NCBI GenBank assembly: GCA_963678705.1
Contig: OY783203.1
Coordinates: forward strand, 24,348,535-24,412,534
Direction of reading: 5' to 3'
Source of the DNA: Panorpa germanica
Taxonomy: Eukaryota > Arthropoda > Insecta > Mecoptera > Panorpidae
DNA length: 64,000 bases
In this document: positions 1 through 11,199 of the stretch, piece by piece
Layout of the letters: each line of letters starts with the position of its first letter
Position numbering within the stretch: the first letter of the stretch is position 1
Made by a program: the position numbers and the translations under genes
Notes under the pieces: generated by a model
The model's database searches: none
What the model saw: only the letters and a program-made list of their open reading frames with translations
What the model was told of the DNA's origin: nothing

Positions 1-585
1 AATAAAATGCAGATGAACGTCATTCTAGTTATCCACCAAATGCGTGTTGTCGAGATACATAATTATATTTGCAATTTAAGGGATTACTAATTTGTAATTC
101 GCTATTTAAAAGAACAACTTATTCGCATGTGTATATGTTACTATATTTAAGATTCTTTGAAATGTTAGGAACTCATATTTCACCAACAAAGAGTTAGACG
201 TAATTAAAATAGAGTATCAGGAGACAATTGCACATTTCTTACGTTTGATTAACTTTTTCAAATTTACTGACTTTCAAATTTAATCCCGTTTAATTACAAA
301 TATTTATAAGTACTATATTCAAAAGAATTTTGGAAAATGTCTAATAATATTGAAATATAGTTTCCTTAGTTATATAAAATATTATTCGTATCCGATTTAG
401 AATCATGAAACAACGCTTAATTCGAGTTAATATATTGTAATACAAATATAATTAGGATGTGTATAAAATTACTAAGTTAATAAATTTAATTTTCTTTTTG
501 TTTTAATAACGGTACAACATTTAAAATGAATTTGTTTATTTCTTAGTAATAGAAGCACATGCTAAAATGTGTTTTTTGTTTACAG

Positions 586-759
586 ATTCAGTTTTTGATG
601 TTGGTGCTACATTTTACAGTGATTTTATTCCAACCAAACTGCAATTATCCCAAATTCACGTCTGCAATATTCATTCCACAAAATCTTTTCATGCTCGTCT
701 TATTTGGAGATTTCTACAGAAAGGCTTATTTAGTTAAAAAAGATATTAAACAAAACTAA
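586..759 (+). CDS. ELOVL fatty acid elongase copy 1, terminal coding exon (partial gene)
   Basis: Last exon of an ELO-family very-long-chain fatty acid elongase; the upstream exons lie left of the window. The exon follows a TTTGTTTACAG acceptor (581-585) and opens in phase 0 with IQF, the same point at which the last exons of the two other elongases here begin (TQF and IQF). It encodes about 57 residues: a hydrophobic helix, an N-Y-P-K loop, a second helix ending FMLVLFGDFYRKAY, then a short lysine-rich cytosolic tail and TAA at 757-759. The segment F-x-D-F-Y-R/V-K-x-Y is the hallmark end of the last transmembrane helix of insect ELOVLs. The catalytic histidine box would be in a missing exon, so function rests on family membership. 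The 66-aa reading starting at 559 includes intron bases and is not the true start. Confidence 0.88.
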   Translation: MQFLMLVLHFTVILFQPNCNYPKFTSAIFIPQNLFMLVLFGDFYRKAYLVKKDIKQN

Positions 760-2471
760 TTCATATTTACTAACAAAATTTTAAACAAATATGAAATTTT
801 CATCAATTTCATTGAATATTTTACTAATACTTAGTAAACACAATAACTCACATAACATATTTATGTTACGTTATAAGTTATTACAGCATATATGTAGATG
901 ATTATAACCGAAGCAGCATGAATTCAGATATATTAATACAAAAGCTTACGTCAAACTCAAATATTGGGGCATTATACTGAAATTGATGAAACAACTTTAC
1001 ATAATATTATGTTTGAAACGAAAACGAAAAACATAACATACATTTTTTTATTTATGTAAAATAGTTTACATTAACGATTCATGAGACATATACAGGTTTT
1101 TATTTTTTGATATTATTTTAAATATTTATGTTTTGTGTTTGCTGGGTAAAGTATAAAGAAATAAATAGTGTCGTAAGTAGTAGCATAATACGTAGTAATA
1201 TGAACGAGTAAAAACAATTTAATACTTTAATTATATAAACATGAATAAGTAAAATTATGTATTCAGGAATTTCATTATTTGCATTATCTTTTTGATCCGA
1301 CTACATTAATATTTGCATAATTGAAATTAACCTATAATACGTTGATTTGTAATGGACAATTTACATAAATTACTATTGTTCCAGTTGTGATCATAAAAAC
1401 ACTGTCATTGTTTCATCAGCAGGAAACATGACTTGGATTAATCGCTTTTAGAATTTCACATTTTAAGAATTCGTACATTTTTTTAATTGCACTTAAATAA
1501 ATTATTTAATTGTAATTATTTATTATTTTTAATTAACTATTTGCAATGTAGATCCGATTGTTGTTGATCTGAAAGATAGAAGTTGTTATCATTTCATCAC
1601 AAATAATTGAAACTATTCTTCTACAGAAAGACAAATTATATATACATACATATTTATATTTTTATATATATATTTTATATATAACTAGAAATATTTAGAA
1701 CAAAAGATACCAATTTAACATATTAGTTATATTTTAAGCTATTTACTGTTAGTCAGTTTGAGTAAAGAAGTCTCCAAAGAAAATTGTTTAGGAAATATGA
1801 AATTAATGTTGAAGTTTTGTTTTTCAATCTGTATTTAAAATTGGATTTGGTTTTTGTATAAATTTATTTAAAAGTAAATATTCATTAAAAAAGTAAAAAC
1901 TGGTTTAATTGGTTCTTGTGGCATATATATTAATTATGTGTTATTGTGTTAATTATTTGGAACTAGAAGCAAGCTTTAAATCTCGACTTGATTGCAGTAT
2001 CATCTGAGTTTAAATCTAAGATTAGCTGCGTTTCTCTGCTATTTGGACGGGGTGTTTTGTTATATTGCTAAAATGTATAGCGGTACATTTATATAGAGGC
2101 GGATTAAATGGTAAGATCATAAGCCATGTGGCCATAAAACCAAGGACCTCGTAGAAAAAAATTATGAAAGATAAACTTTGTGCGATATTCATTATGTGCA
2201 ATCTATTTACAGTTCCTTTTGTTACTTTATACCATTCTTAATACATCTGAAGAACAAGACAACAATAAAATATGCAATACTATCAATTGTAATTGCAATA
2301 ATAAACAATACACTTCATCTGAGTTGATGAAATTAAGTAATATCAGCGCCAGTTGGACAGACAAGACGGAGCTTTCTGTGACGCCGTTGTGATCAGGTGT
2401 TGGATCAGGAAAGGTAAAAACATAGAATTTCATTTCCAGAAAGCAATTTCACTCAACTCATTCATTTTAAA
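760..2471. other. AT-rich 3' flank, no gene seen
   Basis: Contains the presumed 3' UTR of elongase copy 1 and AT-rich DNA, including a low-complexity TA stretch near 1635-1690. The short readings on both strands at 2180-2433 have no recognisable motif. Confidence 0.6.
1160..1165 (+). promoter_or_regulatory. candidate poly(A) signal for elongase copy 1
   Basis: First AATAAA hexamer found downstream of the copy 1 stop, about 400 bases away. Its position is reasonable for a 3' UTR, but the AT-rich context makes chance occurrence likely. Confidence 0.3.
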
Positions 2472-2602
2472 TTTTTTTTTATTTTCTTTAATACTACAAC
2501 TAAGTATAGTTATACTTATCTAGTAGCTTACATTTCAATAGTTACACGGTGTGGTAGAGATTGCTCTAATAAACAATTCGACATAATTGACCAGGTTACC
2601 AG

Positions 2603-3914
2603 GGGCCCTATTCCTGAGTTCTACAAACAATGATCGTGATCGAACTGATATGATTTATATAGAAATTTATATTAGAAAAACATTTTACGAATCACTTTTG
2701 AAAGAGTATTTCTGAACTATAATAACAATTAATAATAAAATTATGAAAAGTACAGGAATACTCATTTAAAAGTGATTCGTAATATGTTTCACTCATATAA
2801 ATCAGGGGCGCTATTCCTGAGTTCAATCGAATCGTAAACTCTTCTTCTTTCCGTAAAAATCACTCAATTTACTCAAAAGTGCTATTCCTGAAAATTTTAC
2901 GAAAATTTATGAGTAGAGAAATCGAGCAAAAAAGTGAACATTTGCACTTCGACTATTTAGCTTGCGAATGTACGATCGAACAGTAAATTTTAGTGATTTT
3001 TATTAGTTATCACTGTTTCAGGCAAGAGTATTTAGTAAAATTTGTGTTGCTTGTTCTATTTTTCTGATGTCAATTTTTTTATTTTTTGAAATGTCAAAAT
3101 AATAAATATTTGTTGGAATTAACCTAACATTTTTCTATTACTTTTTATTGCGCTTTATATTAATTTAATAAAAATGACATCTCTAAGAAGTATGGCTTTA
3201 AATAATTTAGCTACGCTTGAAGAAACGGAGTTAAATTATATGGAAAATGAAATACAGTTAAGAAAATACAACCATTAGAATCAGAAACTAGACGTAGCCA
3301 AAACACTTAATTAATAGATCTTATTTAAAATAGCATATACTGTTTATTTATTAATAAAATATATTATTTATTAATAAATTAGAAATAGTATATTGTGTTT
3401 ATTATTAATTATTCTTATTAAAATAAGTGCTGTTTTTTTAATCTATCGTAATTTAACAAATATAATGTATTCTAATATTCTATTAATGCATATAATTTTT
3501 AAAATTCAATTGTGAAATGATTAAAAGTTCTATAAAATTAATAAATAGGAGAATATATAAATTATTATGCAAACTCTGTATTCAATATTAAATTTGTACT
3601 ATATTAAGATAAATGCTTCTTTTAAAATCCAGAAAAACGGTAGAAATAATAGTTTAACCAGATAATGATATCCAACTTACAAAAAATATTTAAATTAATT
3701 TAAATTTCCCGCATTTTGCTGGTCTACAAAACGAATCGAATGGAGAATGTTAGTTTCGATCGTATTCAGGAATAGTGTTTACAATTATGATCGAATCTTA
3801 CTTCACTCGTTTCGATCAAATCTGTTCGATTGCGAACATTGCTCGCAAAATTCAGGAATTGGGCCCCATCTGTTCGATTACGATCATTGTTCGCAAAACT
3901 CAGGAATACGGGTC
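2603..3914. mobile_element. PIF/Harbinger-type non-autonomous element (outer), CAG target duplication
   Basis: Terminal inverted repeats start GGGCCCTATTCCTGAG on the left and end CTCAGGAATACGGGTC on the right. The similarity continues inward through an AACAATGATCGTRATCGAAC block. It is flanked by CAG (2600-2602 and 3915-3917). It sits in the last codons of the jockey LINE, and the uninterrupted LINE copy at 38608-38625 shows one CAG-like trinucleotide (TAG) at that site. Without the nested element (2806-3866) it is only about 250 bp, so it is a MITE. A 3-bp duplication with G-rich TIRs fits PIF/Harbinger; the family assignment is inference. Confidence 0.75.
2806..3866 (+). mobile_element. 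PIF/Harbinger-type element (inner) nested in the outer one
   Basis: TIRs start GGGCGCTATTCCTG and end CAGGAATTGGGCCC. Flanks are CAG (2803-2805) and CAT (3867-3869), a duplication with one change. It is a longer relative (about 1,061 bp) of the copy at 21148-21883, which shares its ends and an internal short reading frame. The frame starts at 3174 (MTSLRSMALNNLATLEETEL) and stops at 3276-3278 after 34 aa. The same N-terminus occurs in the second copy, so it is probably the start of the ancestral element's protein. No transposase catalytic region is visible. Confidence 0.75.
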
Positions 3915-4120
3915 CAGTTCCGAGGGTTTAGTTCTGCGAAGTCTTCGAACATCATTACTATCAAGCATCATTTGCGTCAATTCGTGCTTTGCTGCTATAG
4001 TTTTGATTTCTTCTCCGAATGTGTTGATCTTCAGGTCTCTCTGTATGTCGTCATTGCGGATATACCTCGGTGCATTAACTATTTTGTAGAGCTTTATTTT
4101 GGATCGTTTGTATTTCTTTA

Positions 4121-4500
4121 GGCCGTCCGCACATGGGTCGAATGATTGCAAACGCGAGCCCCGAATCTACCCGAACCGAATAAGAATGCAACTATGTTAT
4201 TAGTGAGAGAACGAACGTGTATACGAGTGAGAGAACGCAAAAGATCGAATGAATAAATTGGGCAATTACATTGCATGCTTTTGATGGTGAACATCATGAG
4301 CAGTGATGTGCACAAATACTTTTCAAAAGTATTTAAATACATATATACATACAAATACCTCACAATACGACTCTATAAAATCCCCTATTATGCTATTGTT
4401 AAAAATTCTATAGAGTTCGAACTAAAAACGAACACGGTTCGTTTTTCGTTTTCGTTGGAAACTTCGAGTTTGCAATCAGTCGACCCGTGTGGGGACGGCT
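4121..4500. mobile_element. 380-bp MITE inserted in the jockey LINE, TTA target duplication
   Basis: The left end GGCCGTCCGCACATGGGTCG pairs with the right end read in reverse, AGCCGTCCCCACACGGGTCG. The match continues through GATTGCAAAC. Perfect TTA direct repeats (4118-4120, 4501-4503) flank it. Removing it rejoins the LINE reading frame at SNIK/YKRSK. The 3-bp TTA duplication suggests PIF/Harbinger. No coding capacity. Confidence 0.82.
4301..4362. mobile_element. hAT terminal fragment inside the 4121-4500 MITE
   Basis: Begins CAGTGATGTGCACAAATACT and continues with CAAAAGTATTTAAATAC. This closely matches the inverted right end of the hAT-type element at 10385-10444. Its other end was not found, so it may be a solo end or a captured sequence: a further layer of nesting. 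Confidence 0.5.
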
Positions 4501-5084
4501 TTAATGTTCGATTTCTTGGTGGAACCCCAGAGTTGCACTCCATACGTCCTCACTGGCTTTAGCACTTGTTTATAAATAAGCAGCTTGTTTTCAATGTTTA
4601 GTTCAGAGCGTCGTCCAATTAACCAATACACTTTCCTGTATTTTATGTTCAACTCATTCTGAGCATGAATTCCGTTAATGAGAAGTATTTCCATAGTAAC
4701 TCGAAGCCTAATTTTTTGAATTGTATATTAATTACTACCAACTGAAAAGTTTGAAGCTGGCAAGCGACATGGAAAAATTTAGAATTCTTCCAAGCAGTTT
4801 ACTTAGAACAACTTAGATGTATGTATGTATGTACTATATGTTCTTATATTCTTAAGGCTACCGAAAGACCAGAATCGAAATAATCGATCGATATAATTTG
4901 ATAGATTGAAGCTTAGTACCTTTTCAAATGATTAATAATTAACAGATTTATGATTTATTTTAGGTATATTCAATTGTTTCTCAGTGAAGATAACACTATT
5001 GAAAGATACGAAGAGTATCTTCCTCTGTAGGTCAAAGGGCAAGATTTATTCCTATATAGTGATCTCATTATGCTTGCAGATATA

Positions 5085-6670
5085 AGTCAAAGTTGCGATA
5101 GATCGGCGATGAGTCATGCTTTTAAAAGTTGAGCTGCATAAAGCTACGACACTATGCTATGTTAAGTATACACTGATGTATAAACGTATGTCTGTGTTTA
5201 TTTTGTAAACAAATTTAAATTTGTAAAATTTATTTATTGTAATAGAACGAACTGTCAGATTTATTATCAAATATTATAATATTTTAAGCATATAAGGTGT
5301 GGAAATGTTTAGATCTTTGAAAAGAAAAGCATTGCGATATTTTGAAAATGATGGACCAGCATTATTGCCGTTGACATTTATAATCTTTGTAAAGTTTAAC
5401 ATAAATATTAGATTATTATTCAAATATTACTTAAAGCCGCAATAGAACTACAATTCCGGATTGGCTTGAACCACAATTAGTCTGGATAATTGGTGTCCTA
5501 CAGTACAAACATTTTCTGTACGTGTAGAGGACAACAGAAGCATGTAGTATAGGAGAAAAATCATTGTGAGTGTCAAAAAGCGTGTACTTGATGCTGGTTT
5601 TGGAGTACCCATTTCACCACAGAAAACACGTAATCGTGTCAAAGCTCAGTTGGAAGATGAAGATGAATTTGTTAAAGATGCCGTAATAAGTGATTAATTT
5701 ATGATGTATGCACTTAAAAAATATTCTGAAATATTAATTATTTGCAAAACTAATTTCAGTGGAGAATGCGTCACTAATATTTTCAACAAAATGTCAGATA
5801 TTGGATTACCATGATATAAATGCAGAATTGTCCAAGAAATGGCTAAAAGAACAACTTATTTCCAATTTAAAAGAGCCATTCTTAATGATCATGGATAACG
5901 CAACATACATTCCAAATAATATTGGAACCTCTACCTAACACAACTGGAAAAAACGATTTGCTTATTTATCTTCAAAAAAATAATATCTCAACCACACCAG
6001 AAACGCTAAAAACCGAACTTTCGTTTCTTGCTAAAGAAAACCGTTTGTAAAAAGTATATGAAATTCATCGCATCACAAAGAAACATGGTCACAAAGTATG
6101 CGTCTTCCACCTTATCACTGCAATTTCAATGCTATTGACTTAGTACTGGCCAGAATACTTAGTACTGTAAAGAATTTTATATCAAAAACATTGACACAGA
6201 TAAACTGAAAAATGAAAATGTTTTATCCATGTGGCAAGAATCGTTAAACAGTGTGGATGCGGAATATTGTACAAATTGTGTACATCATTAATAATTGTGC
6301 ATATTATATTATAAACAATTATATAAAAAAACATAAATAAAGAATTAACTTTTACTCAGTTATTTGTTATTTACAAAAATAATATGCATTGCAAATATTT
6401 CAATATGTATAAATATTAATTAATAAATAAGAAAAGCATGACAACTAAATCTTTAATAAGTTAATTTATTAAAAAATAGTTAATTTCAATATAAATAATT
6501 TCTAAATATATTCGTACATATAGTTTTTTTTAAATTATTTCACAATAGCTCTCATAGATGACGCTGTTATAAAATATATTTTGCTGTATAATAAGCGAAA
6601 TACGTTCATCAAATCTTAGTTCAGGCATTTCCTAGCCATACGTCATCGCCGATCTATCGTAACTTTGACT
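5085..6670 (+). mobile_element. decayed Tc1/mariner (IS630-like) DNA transposon
   Basis: 28-bp terminal inverted repeats at 5085-5112 and 6643-6670 share AGTCAAAGTT, one differing base, then CGATAGATCGGCGATGA (27/28 identical). Both are bordered by TATA/ATAT, consistent with a TA target duplication. The enclosed 1.6 kb carries the broken transposase at 5562-6290. It is too decayed to be active. Confidence 0.8.
5562..6290 (+). pseudogene. Tc1/mariner-superfamily DDE transposase pseudogene
   Basis: Fragments in several frames. At 5562-5681 the reading SVKKRVLDAGFGVPISPQKT is a DNA-binding region followed by an acidic linker. Next comes a segment containing MDNATYIPNN at about 5890-5919, the second catalytic aspartate region. 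At about 6099-6139 is LPPYHCNFNAID, equivalent to the LPPYHCxLNPIE box of DDE_3 transposases, with D in the third acidic position. The tail has SLNSVDAEYCTNCVHH, matching the usual C-terminal N-S-V-T-x-E-x-W-x-x-C-V-x-H pattern. In-frame stops and frameshifts separate the pieces; the first catalytic D was not located. It lies between matching TIRs. Confidence 0.72.
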
Positions 6671-6705
6671 ATATATAGATATTCCTGTTTGAGAACACTC
6701 CATCA

Positions 6706-7011
6706 ATGAATGCATTGAAAAGGCTGGTAAGCTTGTAAAGTAAATAAAGTTATCATATATTTCTATCACTCTAAAATAATTTAAGTTTAAAGATTAAGAT
6801 TACAGCAGGGCTAAAGTTATTGCAATCTATTCATACATGCTCTGCAACAGTTTGTTTATATTGTAGCTATCGCAAAATTGTGGAATGTAACTATTGATTT
6901 AAATGTTAACTGTTATTTACTATATTTTAGGGGCAAATAAAAATGCAAGAAACTGAAATTGATTTACCCACTCCACAACCAATATATGTGAACAATGTAA
7001 CAGTCCACTAA
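6706..7011 (+). CDS. candidate two-exon micro-gene, 33 aa, unknown function (speculative)
   Basis: An ATG at 6706 opens MNALKRL and meets a good donor (CTG|GTAAGC, exon end 6726). A candidate acceptor TATATTTTAG ends at 6930. Splicing the two gives an uninterrupted frame, MNALKRL-GQIKMQETEIDL then PTPQPIYVNNVTVH and TAA at 7009-7011. The residue composition (T-P-Q-P) looks protein-like and the joint is in frame, but there is no recognised domain. The region starts just outside the right TIR of the mariner element. It could equally be a relic of exons from another gene, or chance. Confidence 0.18.
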
Positions 7012-8524
7012 GGATAAAGCATATTATTCTTCGATGATCAAAGTACTCTTCGGACAGACAAGGGTGTAATATGCTTTAGGAATATAGACAGATATTTGAA
7101 AGCAGGGGAAGTCTGAAAAACGCAATTAATCTCTTTGTTTGAAGTTTGAGTATCCATACTCGTATCTATAAGATGTAAATTATGTTTTGTAAATGTTTAT
7201 AAATGTATATATTCTTTTAAGTGCTAATTACTTTTGAAAGTTGATGTACTCAAATAAATTTTAAAAAAAGTTTCCCGGTAGTGGCAATATGATATTAAAA
7301 AGCAGAGGACTTCTGCCTTAGTTATCTTAGCAAACGTTACTTCTAATTGTTTTGCATTAAATTATCGTCCTGCTGGTTGTATTCATAATTTTAATATTTA
7401 TTATGATGAAGAAAGAGAGAAATAGTGTGAGAGAGAGGAAGAGAGAGAGAGAGAGAGAGAATGAGAAAATTTTTGCAAAATGCTTACTTTGAATACTACA
7501 AACTAAAAATAAGGGAACTTCATTTCTGGAGCGTGGAGCTACAAAGTAGTTTTTCATTCAAAATATTAAATTTCTATATGCTTTAATTTCTCTGCAAAGT
7601 TTTGTTATGTAAAAGATAGGAATTTTTTTTTCAGATTATATATACCTAAATACATTCCGTATTTAACTTAATACTTAATAATAAAAATAAGTCTTTGTCT
7701 TAATTATATAAAAAAATATTATAAACTTTGTTTATAGCGATTACCAATAGTGTTGGTCAGACTCAAACTTAAATTGCTAAATCCGTCACTGGAACTGAAT
7801 TTTAAAAAAATCGGCACTAACTTATACTGATTTAACCTAATTCAATTTGCTTCCAAATTCAATGTGGTTTTGTTATGCAAAATTAGTCTAGTCCAGTAAT
7901 ATTTTTCTTATTGACTTAAGAAGTGTGTTCTATATTTAGTCTAGTTAGTAATATTTATCTTGTTGGCTTGAAGAATTGGTTTGTTTTTAAAATAACAGCA
8001 ACGAAGAATTTAACCTAAATAAATTGTATAATTTTACAAATTTCACTTGTTGAACTTGTGTGACACCCCAGGCAACTATACTGGCCGACATATTAGCTGG
8101 ATGCATAATGTATATGTATATAAAGACCAATCTGCAGTCTGCCGGGTACAGTACCAGGTCGCTCATCACACGGTGATAGCCATTTAATTGTTCATGCACA
8201 AACCTCTGTTGACGGAACATAACTGAACTAATTTACAAATTGTATGGAATCGATAAGCAATCATTTTCTAAATAATGTGCAATACCGTTACCGAATGGTT
8301 CTCAAGCAATAATAAAGAGGCCTGTATAATATAGGTGCAGGTATTTTAGCTTTGCTATCTAAATATAGTTCGAAAAACGAAAGTGATTTATATTGATTCA
8401 AGTTGTTTATTGCACCTTGGTCATTATGATAAATCGGAATATGTGAGCCCTTAAATTCCAATTATTGGCTACTGAAAACAATATGTACGAGTATATCCAT
8501 GTAAAGCTACTTAAGAGAAGCATA
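7012..8524. other. gene-free AT-rich stretch
   Basis: Apart from the GA microsatellite nothing was recognised. The piece at 8060-8215 is less AT-rich and may be an old repeat, but no family could be named. Confidence 0.5.
7428..7460. repeat. (GA)n microsatellite
   Basis: Run of GA dinucleotides with one GGAA interruption; low complexity, no associated gene. Confidence 0.9.
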
Positions 8525-8532
8525 ATAATGTT

Positions 8533-10444
8533 CAGAGATGTGCGTTTTTCAAATACATATACTCAAAATGCAAATACAAAATAGTAAAAACCTACTTTCT
8601 AATTTGTAATTAAATATCTTTTAAGAGTATATAATTTTAAATTTTATTTGAAAACTTTTACCAACCTATTTCTCTATTTGGAAAATACAAAATACTTTTT
8701 TCATTTTTGTTACGTCATAGTGTTAATCAGTAAACATTATTTTTTGAATTGACAACTGACCACTTTGGCCACGACGCCTGGTGGTCGAAAGAAGTACTAG
8801 TTCTGGTGTGCACTTGATACACAATTTTGATTGGTTTAGTATAAATTTTTTAACCGTACGGAAAAAATGCAAGTTAGATAAATTGTAGAGAATTTAAATG
8901 CGCATCTAGCCGTACTATTTTAAAAATTTAAAAAAAATATTTTACCATAGTTTTTGTGTTTTTCTGTTTTTGACCTCACGTTTTTTGACCATAACTAGGC
9001 GACAAAATCAAAAAGTCCACGTTGTTTGTTCTACAAGTTGTAAAACTTATTGTTTTAAACATATTTATACATTAGAAAAAAAAAACACTTTTCATATAAT
9101 TTTATGAAAAAAACGTGAAAAAACGTTTCGTAAATGTTGAAAATTAATTTTTGTTGGTCCACGTTTTTTCACGTTTTTTCATAAAATTATATGAAAAGTG
9201 TTTTTTTTTCTAATGTATAAATATGTTTAAAACAATAAGTTTTACAACTTGTAGAACAAACAACGTGGACTTTTTGATTTTGTCGCCTAGTTATGGTCAA
9301 AAAACGTGAGGTCAAAAACAGAAAAACACAAAAACTATGGTAAAATATTTTTTTAAAATTTTTAAAATAGTACGGCTAGATGCGCATTCAAATTCTCTAC
9401 AATTTATCTAACTTGCATTTTTTCCGTACGGTTAAAAAATTTATACTAAACCATATACTTGTGTATCACAACGTCACTGTTTGGATTATCATTATTTTTA
9501 CCACATTTTATCAAATGTCCAGCTTGCAGAATTTTTTCTGCATTTCTAACAATTTTCTGAGCTGGATTTGATCCAACCCAGTGAAAAAGTTGGTTTAAAG
9601 AAAACATAAATAATTAAAATTCATGACACTAATTCAATGTAAACTTATGGTTAATTCTTTGGTTGCACACCAGCAGTAGCCATGTTTTTTAAGCCCCGCC
9701 TACTGGTCCGTTGTCAATATAAACTTAAAACCCCACCAACATTAGCACCATCTATGATTTAAAAGTATCTGTACAACTGTCTTAGAATTCTAATTTAAAA
9801 TGATAAATGTGCCTATAATTTACCCACACCATAAGACATCTGATTTTCGTTTACCTACTAATTTTAACACTTGTCCGCTTTAATCCCTAAACTACCCCAA
9901 CTGCATATAAATATTTTATCTTTCTACAAAATAAAACTAATTCCTGTTAAAACTACCTGCCTATACTTAAGTTATCCATTATCAATTTTTTAAATTTAAA
10001 TGGGTGCCGAAGCCAAATAAGGAATACGTAAAAGAATTCTTAGTCTCTGAAGTACGGAAATAAAGCAAGAAGATATGAAAACTGTATGTGATACAACCAA
10101 TAAAAAAAAGAAAAACAATGAATCTTATTATATGTTTGTGGATGACTTGGACTTTTCGACAGCCAGTGACCATGGTAACATTAGATTCTTTAATTAATTA
10201 TCCATACATAAAGAATATATTTTAAAAATACAACACCTAATACGAGTATATATTTTATGTAAATTCTCATAATTATTAAAAAAAATAACATTTATATTAG
10301 TAACAAAGAGATTTTAAAATACGTATTTTGAATTTAAATACTAACATGAAATTTAATTTTTATTTTGTATTTGAAATAGGAAAATAACGAGGTATTTGCA
10401 CCTTGTATTTAAATGCTTTTGAAAAGCATTTGTGCACATCTCTG
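8533..10444. mobile_element. hAT-type DNA transposon (non-autonomous), 8-bp target duplication
   Basis: Left end CAGAGATGTGCG with right end in reverse CAGAGATGTGCACAAAT. Flanking 8-mers ATAATGTT (8525-8532) and GTAATGTT (10445-10452) differ at one base. CAGNGNTG-type termini with 8-bp duplications are the hAT signature. No hAT transposase domain is recognisable; the interior is largely occupied by the inverted-repeat structure at 8748-9718. The reverse reading at 9982-10173 has no convincing motif. Confidence 0.75.
8815..9468. repeat. 654-bp near-perfect palindrome (fold-back element)
   Basis: Arms 8815-9126 and 9161-9468 are reverse complements over about 310 bp with few differences, around a 34-bp loop (9127-9160). 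The outermost bases are TGATACACAA / TTGTGTATCA. An outer, weaker inverted pair (8748-8812 with 9663-9718, sharing TTGACAAC, GACCA and CTGGTGTGCA) surrounds it, so the palindrome may be nested inside an older fold-back element. No reading frame of note. A transcript across it would form a long hairpin. Confidence 0.9.
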
Positions 10445-11199
10445 GTAATGTTTAATCTAAAAAGCTATACATTTTAGCTTAAAATAGAATTATAAAGTTT
10501 CTTTATTATGATATTAATTTATTTTAGTTGATAATTTACAATCTGTCCCAAGAGACATTCATCAAATTTTGGTGATATATGACAGTGACATGCGAGCTTG
10601 CCATCCACCGATGACGTACTCTTTAGGTTAAGGTTAAACATTACTTCATGGATATATAATTAGATATAGATGGCAGCAGTGTACTAAAATGACAATTGAT
10701 TTACAACTTTGTATCAGTACTCTATGTTTTCAAATATAAAAACGTTAATAACGTTGCACACGATTGAGCTATTTAAACCATATAACCGTTAAGAGTTAGA
10801 TAAATATTCAATCTTTATAATTATATCTTTATTTATTCATCTAACGGCTTGCGTTATTAGATTTTTGCTTTTCAATCTCCTTATTATTGGTTTGAGGTAA
10901 TGACTTTCAGCCGAGGAGACAATATAAGTCCAACATTTACCATTTAACTGCACACGTTTTTTCTAAATATGTGTATTCCAAATAAATAACTAGGTATTTT
11001 ACTGTCTACTTGTGTAACTTGAAGGTTATTCAATGTAACTGGGGGGCAATTGTTTTTTTATTAATGTGAAGACTATTCCCAGTAAACAATTTGGTGAAGT
11101 GCCCTATTTAGTGACGTTCGAGTCAGTCGTACAATTCAATTCTAACGCTTTACAAGTTCTCTACCTGTCACAGATTTTGTGTTAGTGTTAGAATTTTTT

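Larger units (their letters stand above)
2472..4740 (-). mobile_element. jockey-like LINE, 5'-truncated 3' end, interrupted by two insertion events
   Basis: Minus-strand remnant of a non-LTR retrotransposon in three blocks: about 4700-4501, 4120-3915 and 2599-2472. The first block encodes KVYWLIGRRSELNIENKLLIY... VRTYGVQLWGSTKKSNI, the typical C-terminal part of a jockey-clade reverse transcriptase. Translation resumes after the 4121-4500 insertion as YKRSKIKLYKIVNAPRYIRN and runs to DVRRLRRTKPSEL, where a second insertion (2603-3914) interrupts the final codons. The 3' UTR lies at 2599-2481 and ends in a T run (2472-2480), the poly(A) tail of a minus-strand copy. A second 3'-end copy at 38460-38642 lacks both insertions. 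The 5' limit near 4740 is uncertain. The open reading frame is broken; this is a fossil. Confidence 0.8.

Noticed and set aside
2180..2433. Overlapping 70-aa plus and 68-aa minus open readings
   Set aside because: No domain, no splice context, composition typical of AT-rich chance frames.
3747..4363. Several open readings of 80-124 aa on both strands
   Set aside because: They cross transposon boundaries; only the LINE frame on the minus strand has recognisable motifs.
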